NCBI GenBank assembly: GCA_028279885.1
Contig: JANQMX010000058.1
Location: 62,001-126,000 of the forward strand
Source of the DNA: Rhodovibrionaceae bacterium
GTDB taxonomy: Bacteria; Pseudomonadota; Alphaproteobacteria; Kiloniellales; DSM-21159
Direction of reading: 5' to 3'
Length of the DNA stretch: 64,000 bases
The notes under the pieces are model-generated. The model had not been told where the DNA came from, did no database searches, and saw only the letters and a program-made list of their open reading frames with translations. Position numbers and translations under genes: made by a program. This document shows, in pieces, positions 8,861 through 17,900 of the stretch. Positions within the stretch are counted from its first letter, which is position 1. The number at the start of each line of letters is the position of its first letter.

Positions 8861-9598
8861 ATGACTTATTGCGTCGGTTTGCATTTGGACGAAGGCTTGG
8901 TGCTGCTGTCCGATACGCGTACCAACGCGGGCGTCGACCACATCTCTACCTTCTCCAAGATGCATGTCATCGCCGAGCCTGGTGAGCGGGTCATTGTCAT
9001 GATGTCCGCCGGCAACCTGGCGCTGACCCAGACCGTGGTCAATCTGGTCTCCGAGGGTTTCGACTCGGAAACCCTGGGCAAGGGCGCAACGCTGTCCGAG
9101 GTGCCGACCATGTTTAAGGCTGCGCAGCTCACGGGGGAGGTGATCCGCAGCGTTTATCATCGCGACGGCGAGGCCATGAAGGCGCAGAGCGTGCCTTTCG
9201 ATCTGTCGATCCTGCTGGCTGGACAGATCGCGGGACGGCGCATGCGCCTGTTTCAGCTTTACTCCGCCGGGAATTTCATTGAGGCGACGGCGGACACGCC
9301 CTTCCTGCAGGTCGGCGAGCACAAGTACGGCAAACCGATCTTGGACCGCTCGGTGACTGCCGAAACCAGCCTCTCCGACGGCGTCAAGCTGGCGCTGATC
9401 TCCATGGACTCGACCTTGCGCTCGAACCTGACCGTCGGTCTGCCGGTAGATCTGCTGGTCTATCGCCGCGACAGCCTGGAGGTCGGCCTACAGCAGCGCT
9501 TGACCGAAGAGAACGAGTACTTCCGGCTTATCCGGGAGAACTGGTCGGAAGCGCTGAAATCGGCCTACAAATCGATCCCCGCGCCGCCTTGGTTCTAG
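8861..9598 (+). CDS. Anbu, bacterial proteasome-type peptidase
   Basis: 245 residues from the ATG at 8861. The start is fixed by function: removal of Met exposes Thr1 (MTYCVG), the N-terminal nucleophile. Counting from that Thr, D17 and K32 are in place for the proteasome-type active site (LLSDTRTNAG and ISTFSKMH). Length and sequence fit the Anbu branch (COG3484), an HslV/20S-like self-assembling peptidase without a dedicated ATPase. No HslU, Mpa or Pup gene is nearby. Its neighbours (ATP-grasp, alpha-E, transglutaminase) are the recurrent Anbu partners, so a shared peptide-tagging or turnover role is the usual inference. Confidence 0.93.
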   Translation: MTYCVGLHLDEGLVLLSDTRTNAGVDHISTFSKMHVIAEPGERVIVMMSAGNLALTQTVVNLVSEGFDSETLGKGATLSEVPTMFKAAQLTGEVIRSVYHRDGEAMKAQSVPFDLSILLAGQIAGRRMRLFQLYSAGNFIEATADTPFLQVGEHKYGKPILDRSVTAETSLSDGVKLALISMDSTLRSNLTVGLPVDLLVYRRDSLEVGLQQRLTEENEYFRLIRENWSEALKSAYKSIPAPPWF

Positions 9599-9660
9599 CC
9601 GCAAACGCGATATGCGGATTGACCGCTCCTGGCCGATAGGTTATAAGAAATCAGGTGCGT

Positions 9661-9691
9661 CTGTAGCGTTAACCATAAGAAATTGCTACAG
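9661..9691. repeat. Inverted repeat in leader of the choice-of-anchor A gene
   Basis: Arms CTGTAGC (9661-9667) and GCTACAG (9685-9691) are perfect complements with a 17-base AT-rich spacer. The element lies 30 bases upstream of the surface-protein start and 62 bases after the Anbu stop. It could be an operator or a leader hairpin; no T-tract follows, so it is not an obvious terminator. Confidence 0.45.
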
Positions 9692-9720
9692 AATTAAGTG
9701 GGATGTTCTAGGGGAAATCA

Positions 9721-10650
9721 ATGCGCGCAATCGCGATCGGCGTTGCGGCTGGTCTTATGTTGACCGGCCCGCAAGCTCATGCCACGGCCATTTCGGCCGT
9801 TGAGATTCTTCAGGAATACAACCTTATCGTTTTGGGCGATGCGCTGGTTAGCACGGAGACCGAGGGCCCGGTCTACGTCGGTGGCAATCTCGCCGGCAGC
9901 GGGCCTTACGGGGTCAATCCGGATGGTCTGCCGAACGGATCGTTGGGCGGTACGCTGGTCGTCGGCGGTGACGTCGACGGCGAGGTACGGCTGTTCAGCG
10001 GCGATGCCGTGGTCGGCGGCAGCATCGGCACTCCCATCTTCAACAACGGCGGTGGCACGATCACCGAGGGTGCGAGCGTCGATACGGCCGGGGTTGCCGC
10101 TGCCTTCAACGCGCTCTCCAGCGCACTCGCGCAGCTCACCGATACCGGCGGCAGCATCACGGGCGGTCAGAACGCTGTATTCAATTCCGTTGCCGGCCCG
10201 GACGGCGTGGCTGTCTTCAACGTCGCCGATAGCTTCTTCGATAGCATCTCGAACCTGACCTTCAACACCGGAGACCTGACGACGATCGTCAACGTCAGCG
10301 GCACCAGCATCGATCTCAGCGGTGGCTTCAACTTCAATTCCGGCTCCTTCACCTCGGACGTGATCTTCAATTTCTTCGAAGCCGAGGAGCTGCTGATCTC
10401 GACGGCGTTCAGCGCGACGATTCTGGCGCCCTTGGCCGACGGCCAGATCAACGGCGGCCGGACGGAAGGCTCGGTTGTGCTGGGTTCCCTGGCGCAGTCG
10501 GTCGAGATCGATGGACCGCTGTTCGACGGCCCACTCCCACCGCCGCCGACAGAGCTCGCGGCGCCTGGGCCGTTTCTGTTGGTCTTGCTCGGGTTGGCCG
10601 GCTTGATCGGCCTTGGCAGAGCCGCCAACGGCAGCAGCCGGCCTCTCTAG
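9721..10650 (+). CDS. Choice-of-anchor A family secreted protein with PEP-CTERM-like tail
   Basis: 309 residues. A short N-terminal signal peptide ends near AHA (about residue 21). The body matches the choice-of-anchor A domain: EILQEYNLIVLGDAL, then repeated Gly-rich VYVGGNL and LVVGGDVDG strands. The C-terminus has a sorting signal: Pro/Thr linker, APGP, a hydrophobic LLGLAGLIGLG helix and an Arg-poor end. It lacks the literal PEP triplet, so it is a variant exosortase/archaeosortase-type anchor. The AGGGGA ribosome site is 5 bases upstream. A second PEP-CTERM protein at 48415 suggests the genome encodes an exosortase outside this window. Confidence 0.88.
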   Translation: MRAIAIGVAAGLMLTGPQAHATAISAVEILQEYNLIVLGDALVSTETEGPVYVGGNLAGSGPYGVNPDGLPNGSLGGTLVVGGDVDGEVRLFSGDAVVGGSIGTPIFNNGGGTITEGASVDTAGVAAAFNALSSALAQLTDTGGSITGGQNAVFNSVAGPDGVAVFNVADSFFDSISNLTFNTGDLTTIVNVSGTSIDLSGGFNFNSGSFTSDVIFNFFEAEELLISTAFSATILAPLADGQINGGRTEGSVVLGSLAQSVEIDGPLFDGPLPPPPTELAAPGPFLLVLLGLAGLIGLGRAANGSSRPL

Positions 10651-11222
10651 CTTCCCAGTCGTTTGCGCATGATCGGCCGGGTGTCCGAGCGCCGGGCGAC
10701 CTCTTCGAAGCCGGCGCGGCGAAAGACGCTGGCAAAGCCGGTCCAGGCATAGGCGGCCGGGTAGGGGCGCTTCTTCGGTTCGATCGGATAGCCTTCCAAG
10801 ATGGAGGCGCCGCGCTGGCGGGCGAAGGTGCAGGCCGCGCGCAGCAGGGCCTCTGCGACGCCCCTGTTGCGGCAGTCCTTGGCGACGAGAAAGCAGGAGA
10901 CCGACCAGACGGGCCGATCGTCGACCGGCTTCAGCACCCGCGAGGTCTCGAGCCGGACGAAGCGCTCGCGCGGCGCCAACGATATCCAGCCGCCCGGCCG
11001 ATCATTCTCATAGGCCAGCAGGCCCGGCTCTTCGCCGCCTTCGACGATGGCCCGGATATCCTCGCGGTTGCCATCGCCAACACGCTTGTCGTAGTCGGCC
11101 TTGCGGCGGCGCCACAGCATGCACCAGCAGCCGCCGCAACCGCCTTTCGCACCCATGACTGTCTCGAAGTCGGGCCAGCGCCCAGGGGTGAGAGGGGAGG
11201 TGGCAAGGCCCGAGGTGGACAT
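10647..11222 (-). CDS. GNAT family N-acetyltransferase with Cys-rich N-terminus
   Basis: 191 residues. The VSCFLVAKDCRNRGVAEALLRAACTFAR segment (about residues 108-135) is GNAT motif A, and a C-terminal GFASVFRRAGFEEVARRS strand/helix follows. The N-terminal GGCGGCWCM stretch around residues 27-35 is a conserved oddity of a GNAT subgroup sometimes annotated near GCN5 proteins with FGCxxCWCM-like motifs. The substrate is unknown. Its stop overlaps the end of the surface-protein gene by 4 bases (convergent); the GST gene stops 13 bases upstream of its start. Confidence 0.87.
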   Translation of the reverse strand: MSTSGLATSPLTPGRWPDFETVMGAKGGCGGCWCMLWRRRKADYDKRVGDGNREDIRAIVEGGEEPGLLAYENDRPGGWISLAPRERFVRLETSRVLKPVDDRPVWSVSCFLVAKDCRNRGVAEALLRAACTFARQRGASILEGYPIEPKKRPYPAAYAWTGFASVFRRAGFEEVARRSDTRPIMRKRLGS

Positions 11223-11235
11223 GGCTTAGCCGCCG

Positions 11236-11838
11236 TCATTCCGCCGTGATCGAGATGTGGGGCTCGTCCGCCGCCACCCGGCTAAGCCAAGCTTGAACGT
11301 TTGGATAGCGGGCGAGATCAAAGCCGCCTTGGTCGGCCACGTGGCTGTAGGCGTAGAGCGCGATGTCGGCCACGCTCAGTTGCTCGCCGACGAAGAAGCG
11401 GCGGCCTTCGAGATGGCGCTCCATCACCTCCAGGGCCGCGTTGCCTTTCTCGGCCAGCGTCGGCAACTCGGCCCGGCGCGGGCTGTCCTCGGGCGTATGG
11501 CGCAGAATGTAGCGCGCGACGGCAATCGACGGCTCGTGATTGTACTGCTCGAAGAACATCCACTGCAGGCACTGAGCGCGCTGCAGCCGGTCCTCGGGCA
11601 GAAAGCGGCTGCCGTCGGCAAGATAGGTAATGATGGCGTTGGACTCCGGCAGGACCGTGCCGTCGTCGAGCTCCAAGGCCGGCACCCGGCCGTTGGGGTT
11701 CTTGGCCAGAAATGCGTCGGTCCGCGTCTCGCCATTGAGAATGTCCAGCTCGACCCGCTCGTAGGATAAGCCAAGCTTGTGCAGCAGCAGGCGCGCCTTG
11801 TAGCCGTTGCCGGAGTCGAGGAAGTCGTAGAGACGCAT
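11236..11838 (-). CDS. Glutathione S-transferase
   Basis: 200 residues, close to the usual GST length. The N-terminal thioredoxin-like domain carries SGNGYK (Ser9 is the probable thiol-activating residue), the cis-Pro motif GRVPAL and the glutathione-binding ESNAI motif (about residues 65-69). The C-terminal all-helical domain has the LSVADIALYAY N-capping box near residue 155. Cytoplasmic. The substrate cannot be read. It is probably co-transcribed with the GNAT gene that follows 13 bases later. Confidence 0.92.
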   Translation of the reverse strand: MRLYDFLDSGNGYKARLLLHKLGLSYERVELDILNGETRTDAFLAKNPNGRVPALELDDGTVLPESNAIITYLADGSRFLPEDRLQRAQCLQWMFFEQYNHEPSIAVARYILRHTPEDSPRRAELPTLAEKGNAALEVMERHLEGRRFFVGEQLSVADIALYAYSHVADQGGFDLARYPNVQAWLSRVAADEPHISITAE

Positions 11839-11975
11839 GCGGTGCCTTCCCTGTCAGCCCTGTTGGGGAAGGCTACGCGTTGCGCGATTGCCGTCGCAAG
11901 CGAGCTTAGCTTATCGAAGGATGAGCCGCGCTTATGCGGTGGGGTGCCCTTTGGGGAACCTCAGGAGGACGGCGA

Positions 11976-13163
11976 TCAGCTTTTGCCTTGCGCGCGTTCG
12001 CGCTTTTCGGCCGGCTCATCCTTGCTCGGTTCCGCCTTGCCCGCAGCCTTGAAGCGACCGACTGCGGCACCAAGCTGACCAAGCTCGCTCTTCTCGATCA
12101 AAGTGCCAAGCTTGGTGTCCTTGCCGCCGGCCGCTTCGAGCAGGCGCCCGTAGTCGTCGCTATAGCTGTCCAGCATCGGCCAGGCGTTGAGGCGGTCCAG
12201 CCGGGAGCGGGCCGTCTCTCCGCCCTCCGCCAGGTCCTTGGCGACGAGGCGGAAAAAGGCGCCGCGGCTGCCTTGCCGCAGCTTGGTCAGGGCTTCCGAA
12301 TAGGCTTCGCGGGCCGAGAGGACGGCCGCGATATCCATGGCCGTATCGTTGAGATGGTCGCGCACCGAGCGCCGCAGGATGTCATAGATCAGCTCGCCGT
12401 CTTTCGGCTCGTTCTTGCCGGCTTTGAAAGGCGGTAGCCCGTCGTTGAGCGGGGAGGGGCGAGGGCCGCTGGTCTTGGCGGGCTCGAGCGGCACACCGGC
12501 GGTCGAAGGACCGGCTGCGGCACCTGCGACGCTGTCGGCAGGTGCGCTGCTGAGGCTCGGCTCTTTCGACGGCGCCATGCTGTTGCCGGCACTCTTCGCC
12601 TGTGCCGGCACAGGGGCGGGGGCCGCTTTCGTTCCCGTTTCGCCGTTTTTTGCGGCGGCATCGATCACTTGCTTGGCGACCGGTCGGTTGGCTGCGCCAT
12701 TGGGAGAGGGTTCGATGCGATCCGGCTTGGTCGGCGAAGGGGCCGTTTTCACCGGGTCTACTTTCGGCGCAGTCGGTGCTGCCTGAAGATCGCCCCCGGG
12801 GATACCCTGGCGCAGGAGATCGAGCTGTATTCCAAGCGCGTCGACTTGGCGCTCCAGCTGCTTTTCGCGACCAGCCCCTTTGAGCGTGGTGATCACGCAC
12901 CAAAAGAGCGCAACCGGTCCGATCAAGGCGATGATGATCAGCGCGACTTCGTAGGGGGGCAAGATCGTCAGGCTCTCAAGGCCAACGAAGCTCGAAAGGT
13001 AAAACAGGCCAAGCGCCAGCCATCCCAGGGACAGCAGCACTCCGATCACGATCAGCATGACGGGCCTCTCACGCACTTGCTCCAATCGCTGTTGCGCGGT
13101 GAGCTTGCGACCCTCCGCGCCGAACGTTCTCTTGTCGTGCCCCTGCATCAGCCCACAGGCCAT
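11976..13163 (-). CDS. Two-helix membrane protein with long disordered Ala/Pro/Ser linker (unknown)
   Basis: 395 residues, no family recognised. Two hydrophobic helices lie near residues 34-57 and 70-95, followed by a short basic/coiled segment, then about 140 residues rich in Pro, Ala, Ser, Lys and Thr (about 125-260), then a folded-looking C-terminal domain of about 110 residues (DGELIYDILRRSVRDHLNDT to KSELGQLGAAVGRF) and a charged tail. The layout, membrane anchor plus flexible tether plus soluble domain, suggests a scaffold reaching across the periplasm or cytoplasm. An alternative start is the internal Met at residue 6. Confidence 0.8.
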   Translation of the reverse strand: MACGLMQGHDKRTFGAEGRKLTAQQRLEQVRERPVMLIVIGVLLSLGWLALGLFYLSSFVGLESLTILPPYEVALIIIALIGPVALFWCVITTLKGAGREKQLERQVDALGIQLDLLRQGIPGGDLQAAPTAPKVDPVKTAPSPTKPDRIEPSPNGAANRPVAKQVIDAAAKNGETGTKAAPAPVPAQAKSAGNSMAPSKEPSLSSAPADSVAGAAAGPSTAGVPLEPAKTSGPRPSPLNDGLPPFKAGKNEPKDGELIYDILRRSVRDHLNDTAMDIAAVLSAREAYSEALTKLRQGSRGAFFRLVAKDLAEGGETARSRLDRLNAWPMLDSYSDDYGRLLEAAGGKDTKLGTLIEKSELGQLGAAVGRFKAAGKAEPSKDEPAEKRERAQGKS

Positions 13164-13281
13164 GGCAAAGAGAAAAAGCGAAAAGCTAACGTCCTATCTC
13201 AGACGGTTAGAGCAATTCTCTGATTCCGGCAATGCTCGCGCTTACGCAGCCCGACAAATGAAAGCTGCCTGGAAGTCTATT

Positions 13282-13321
13282 AAAAAAACGACAAAACCCG
13301 CAGACTGGACGGGGCTGCGGG
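13282..13321 (-). terminator. Rho-independent terminator of rpmJ
   Basis: On the minus strand, CCCGCAG and CTGCGGG pair over an 11-base loop, followed by TTTTGTC and a run of seven T. It begins 25 bases after the rpmJ stop. This is a classical intrinsic terminator and insulates the downstream membrane-protein gene. Confidence 0.85.
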
Positions 13322-13346
13322 TGCCGAAGACGAGCTGCGCGAAGAC

Positions 13347-13472
13347 TTAGCCTTGGCGGGCTTTGAAGCGCGGATTCTTCTTGTTGATGACGTAAACGCG
13401 CCCGCGCCGCCGAACGATTCGGCAGTTTCTTTCGCGTTTCTTGGCCGTTTTCAACGAGTTAACGATCTTCAT
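13347..13472 (-). CDS. rpmJ: Ribosomal protein L36 (cysteine-poor, 41-residue type)
   Basis: 41 residues reading [30 protein letters not shown] and ending RFKARQG. This is bL36 of the longer, zinc-independent type, in which the CxxC...H zinc ribbon of the 37-residue form is lost; only one Cys remains. It sits in the large ribosomal subunit. It is a stand-alone gene with its own promoter (TTGACA/TATTTT) and intrinsic terminator, as usual in alphaproteobacteria, rather than part of the spc operon. Confidence 0.96.
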   Translation of the reverse strand: MKIVNSLKTAKKRERNCRIVRRRGRVYVINKKNPRFKARQG

Positions 13473-13524
13473 TTCAGTCACTCACGCCGGGCTGCCGGCC
13501 TCTCGAATTTCGACAAGAGCGCGG

Positions 13525-13553
13525 AAAATAGTGTCGGCTTTCGACTCTGTCAA
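13525..13553 (-). promoter_or_regulatory. Sigma-70-type promoter of rpmJ
   Basis: On the minus strand, TTGACA (13553-13548) and TATTTT (13530-13525) are separated by exactly 17 bases, 52 bases upstream of the rpmJ ATG. The match to the housekeeping consensus is near perfect, as expected for a ribosomal protein gene. Confidence 0.75.
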
Positions 13554-13650
13554 CGGCGCGTCGGCGCAGAATTGCAGTGGCCTTCCCGTTGCTTGCGGCG
13601 GTGCGTTGACCTGAAGCGGGCTCGCTCAACTTTGCACCATAGGCCTAAGT

Positions 13651-14622
13651 TCAGTGGCTAATGCAGTGTATTCGGCAGACGCGCAGCACGCCCGAATCGA
13701 TGGCCGCGACGCAGCGGGCCCAGTATTCCAGCTCCGAGGCCAAGGCCACCTTGTCGAGCCGGGTCAGCTCGGCCTGAGCCGCGCTGTCGACGAACTTGGC
13801 GCAGCCGTGCAGGATCTCGGAACGGAGACGATCGGTAATGTCCTCATCCACGCGCACATCGAGCTTCAGCGCGGTGAGGCGGGAGACGTAATCTTCCTTT
13901 GCCCAAAACTCCGGCGTCGGATGATGAACTTCGGCCCAGGCGGTCAAGGCGTCGTTCGAGGCGCCCGGCTTGGAGACCACGAAGTCGCTGAACAGCAGCT
14001 GCCCGCGCGGCTTCAAGCCGCTTTTGATGCGCGGTACGAGCTCTTCTTTGTTTTCAATGCGAAACAAGGCTTCCTTCGAGAAGATGCAGTGGTACTTGGC
14101 CTCATCGATCGGCACATGGGTTCGGTCGAAGTGCTCGATGGGTGCTTTCTTCGCCAAACCCGCCTGCGTCGACATGGCCATGGCTTGCTCGGCAAGGCCG
14201 GCGTCGCTCTCAAGGCCTGTGATCCAGGCGTTGAATTCCTTGGCCATCAGGCGGGCCGGTCCGCCGAGTGCCGCGCCGATGTCGAGAACGACGCTTTCGT
14301 TGGTCAGGCCGAGCGGCTTGACCATGTATTCGACGTACTCGGGTCCGCCCGGCGTCAGGAAGCCTTGGCCCCAGATCGCTTGAGCCATGGCGATCCGCTC
14401 GGGCTGCCAAGGCTGCTTGAGGCGTTCGATGGTGTCCTGACCTAGCGGCGCCGGCCTTTTCGGCTCAGGTTCGGGGGGTAACTCCGGCGCTTCTCGCTCT
14501 TTCAGCTCGAGGCCCTGCCACCAGCTTTTGAGGCGCAGCATAAACGGCACTCTGCCGCTCTTCAGGCGATAGAGCTTTGGCGACGGCTCTTCGCCTATTT
14601 CAGGCTCGGCGCTCTCAGCCAT
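13651..14622 (-). CDS. SAM-dependent methyltransferase (class I)
   Basis: 323 residues from the ATG at 14622; a TTG at 14646 would add eight residues without homology. The SAM motif I is VLDIGAALGG at residues 112-121, in the form also seen in small-molecule and phospholipid-type methyltransferases. IFSKEALFRI and LKPRGQLLFSDFVV are the later motifs. The N-terminal 60 residues are a basic/Pro-Glu-rich extension with a possible amphipathic LKSWWQGLELK helix, perhaps for membrane contact. The substrate is unknown. Confidence 0.86.
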   Translation of the reverse strand: MAESAEPEIGEEPSPKLYRLKSGRVPFMLRLKSWWQGLELKEREAPELPPEPEPKRPAPLGQDTIERLKQPWQPERIAMAQAIWGQGFLTPGGPEYVEYMVKPLGLTNESVVLDIGAALGGPARLMAKEFNAWITGLESDAGLAEQAMAMSTQAGLAKKAPIEHFDRTHVPIDEAKYHCIFSKEALFRIENKEELVPRIKSGLKPRGQLLFSDFVVSKPGASNDALTAWAEVHHPTPEFWAKEDYVSRLTALKLDVRVDEDITDRLRSEILHGCAKFVDSAAQAELTRLDKVALASELEYWARCVAAIDSGVLRVCRIHCISH

Positions 14623-14924
14623 GGTACAGGTTGAATGTCTCAACAATAGAAGAATGCAATATGGAAACCCTAGCGAGCGGCGCTTAAGCCTGGGTTAAAG
14701 CATCCTTAAAGTCAGGTTTCCTGTCCTGGTGTACAATGCGACTGGTGCGGACCGGGATGCCGAGAGACTCTTCAGACTCTTCCCTAGAAAGAAAATAAGG
14801 GCGCTGCTTCCTGCAACGCCCCTCGCAAGTCGACAGGGATACACGTCCGTAAATGCTTCACCCGGTCACAAGGAGTTCTAACTCGCTCTACGGTGGCAAA
14901 TCGTTATCGAGTCGATCAAGTACT
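14623..14924. other. Intergenic region between methyltransferase and nrdJ
   Basis: 302 bases with no supportable gene. It holds the nrdJ terminator (14787-14821) and must hold the promoter of the methyltransferase gene; the AT-rich stretch near 14640-14720 is the likely place, but no good -35/-10 pair stands out. Confidence 0.6.
14787..14821 (-). terminator. Rho-independent terminator downstream of nrdJ
   Basis: On the minus strand GGGCGTTGC pairs with GCAGCGCCC (nine pairs, one G-T) over an AGGAA loop, followed by TTATTTTCTTTCT. It starts about 104 bases after the nrdJ stop. Confidence 0.8.
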
Positions 14925-17900
14925 TTATGAGCACCCGCTGGTGGCGCCACAGGTGTCGCATTTCAGGCAGGTTCCGTTCCGCACCATGGTGAAATTGCCG
15001 CAGCTCTCGCAGGGATCGCCCTCGTAGCCGCGGATGCGTGCTTCCTTGATGCGCTCGATGCGGGCGCTGATCGAACGCTCGACGACCGTCGCGACGACGC
15101 TTTCGTCTCCCAAAGGCGTATCTGAACCGAAGGCCTCGGCGTCTGGCAAGCTCGTCGCCGTAGCAGCGCTGCTCAAGACGGCATCGACGCTCTGTTCGGC
15201 GATGGCCATGCCGCCGGTCAGGACGGTGAAGCGATTGCGGACGTAGCCGCGCGAGGCGACCCGCTGCACCGTCTCCTGCACCGCATGGCGGGCCTGGGCC
15301 TCGATGGCGGCGATCTCGCTGGGAGGCTGACCCTCCGAGGAGCCGGCGCCTTTGCCACTATGCTCCAGTGCGCCCTGATCGCCCGTGCCCATGGAGTCCG
15401 GAAGCAGATCGTCTGCCTCGACGTGGGCCAGATCGTTGCGTCCCAGGTAGCTGATCGCGAGTTCCCGGAAGATGTAGTCCAGCACCGAGGTCGCCATCTT
15501 GATCGTGTCGTTGCCGTCGACCATGCCCGAAGGCTCGAAGCGGGTGAAGGTGAAGGCGTCGACGTACTCGTCCAGCGGCACACCGTACTGCAGGCCGATG
15601 GAGATGGCGATGGCGAAGTTGTTCATCAGGCTGCGGAAGGCGGCCCCTTCCTTGTGCATGTCGACGAAGATCTCGCCGAGCCGCCCGTCCTCGTACTCGC
15701 CGGTCCGGAGATAGACCTTATGGCCGCCGACGATGGCCTTCTGGGTGTAGCCCTTGCGGCGCTGGGGCAGGCGGCTGCGCTCGGCCAGGCGTTCGACGAC
15801 CCGCTCCACCACGCGCTCGGCCAGTTTCTCGACGCGCTGCACCTGCGGCGCCTCGGTCAGGTCTTCGGCGGCCAGGGAGTCGTCCAGCCCGTCGAACAGC
15901 GAGGTCGCCAGCGGCTGCGAGAGCTTCGAGCCGTCGCGGTAGAGCGCGTTGGCCTTGAGGCCGAGCCGCCACGACAGCAGGTAGGCATTCTTGCAGTCTT
16001 CGACCGTCGCCAAGTTTGGCATGTTGATGGTCTTGGAGATAGCGCCTGAGATGAAGGGCTGGGCGGAGGCCATCATGCGGATGTGGCTTTCTACCGACAG
16101 GGCCCGCGTACCCAGGCGGCCGCAGGCCGTGGCGCAGTCGAACACCGCTAGGTGCTCGTCCCGCAGGCCGGGCGCGCCCTCCAGGGTCATGGCACCGCAA
16201 CAGTGTGTGTTGGCGGCCTCGATCTCTTGGCTGGAGAAGCCGAGGGCGGCGAGCATGTTGAAGTCGAGCGCTTCGAGCTGCTCGGCGGAGAAGCCCAGGG
16301 TTTCGCGGCAGAACTCTTCGCCCAGGGTCCACTTGTTGAAAGCGAACTTGATGTCGAAGACGCTCTCCAGCGCCTTTTCCAGCTTCGTTAAGGCGACCTC
16401 GTCGAAGCCGCGCGCGGCCAGGCTCTCATGGTTGATCACAGGGGCCGAGGCCAAGCCGCCGTGGCCGACGGCATAGCGCACGATGCGCTCGCATTCCTGC
16501 GGTGTGTAGCCGAGGCGCTCGAGCGCCACGGGTACGGTGCGGTTGATGATCTTGAAGTAGCCGCCGCCGGCCAGCTTCTTGAACTTCACCAGCGCGAAGT
16601 CGGGCTCGATGCCGGTGGTGTCGCAATCCATGACCAGGCCGATGGTGCCGGTCGGTGCGATCACCGTGGTCTGGGCGTTGCGGTAGCCGTGCTCTTCGCC
16701 CAGGACGAGAGCGGCGTTCCAGGCCCGGGTGGCGGCGGCGACCAGCCGCTGGTCCGGGCAGTGCTTGCCGTCGAGCGGAACCGGGCGGACCGAGAGCCCC
16801 TCGTAGCCCTCGCGATGCCCGAGGGCGGCGCGGCGATGATTGCGGACGACCCGCAGCATCTCCTCGCGGTTATCCTCGTAGCCGGGGAAGGCGCCGAGTT
16901 CCCGCGCCATGTCGGCGGAGGTGGCATAAGCGACGCCGGTCATGATCGCCGTCAGGGCGCCGCAGAGGGCGCGACCTTCCGTGCTGTCGTAGGGCAGGCC
17001 GAGGGACATCAAGAGGCCGCCGATATTGGCGTAGCCGAGTCCGAGGGTGCGGTAGGCGTAGGAGAGCTCGGCGATGCGCGCAGCCGGGAACTGCGCCATC
17101 AGCACTGAGATCTCCAGGGTGATGGTCCAGAGACGCACGGCATGCTCGAAGGCCTCGATATCGACGCTGCCGTCGGCCCGGCGGAAGGCCATCAGGTTGA
17201 GCGAGGCCAGGTTGCAGGCCGTGTCGTCGAGGAACATGTACTCCGAGCAGGGGTTGGAGCCGTTGATCCGCCCCGCGTTCGGGCAGGTGTGCCACTGGTT
17301 GATGGTGGTGTCGTACTGGACACCGGGGTCGGCACAGGCCCAGGCGGCGTGGGCGATCTCCTCCCACAGCTCTTGCGCCGGCATGCGGCCGGCTTCCTTG
17401 CCGTCGACCCGGTTGCGCAACACCCAGTCGTCGTCGGCCAACACAGCCTCCAGGAAGCTGTCCGGCACGCGGACCGAGTTGTTGGAGTTCTGGCCGGAGA
17501 CGGTGAGGTAGGCTTCCGAGTCCCAGTCGCTGTCGTAGGTCTTGAAGGCGATGTGGCGGTAGCCCTGCTGCGCGAACTGTAGGGTCCGCTGCACATAGTT
17601 CTCCGGCACCATGGCGTCGCGCGCCGCGCGCATGGCGGCTTTCAGCGCCGGGTTGCGCTTGGGGTCGATGTTCGGTTCGCCGGAGCCGTTGGTCACCTCC
17701 CGCCAGCAGCTTTCCAAGATGCGGTTGAGGTGCTTTTCACAGGCCTTGGAGCCGGCGATCAGCGCGGCGACCTTCTGCTCTTCCACCACCTTCCAATTGA
17801 TGAACTCGCGGATGTCCGGGTGGTCCAGGTCGACGGTGACCATCTTGGCGGCGCGCCGGGTGGTGCCGCCCGACTTGATGGCGCCGGCTGCCCGGTCGCC

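Noticed and set aside
9599..9625. Terminator after the Anbu gene
   Set aside because: CCGCA and TGCGG form only a five-pair stem with a nine-base loop and no T-tract; too weak.
13057..13350. Open frame on the plus strand overlapping the rpmJ terminator
   Set aside because: It runs through a strong terminator and antisense to the membrane-protein gene; the product is Lys/Arg-rich noise.
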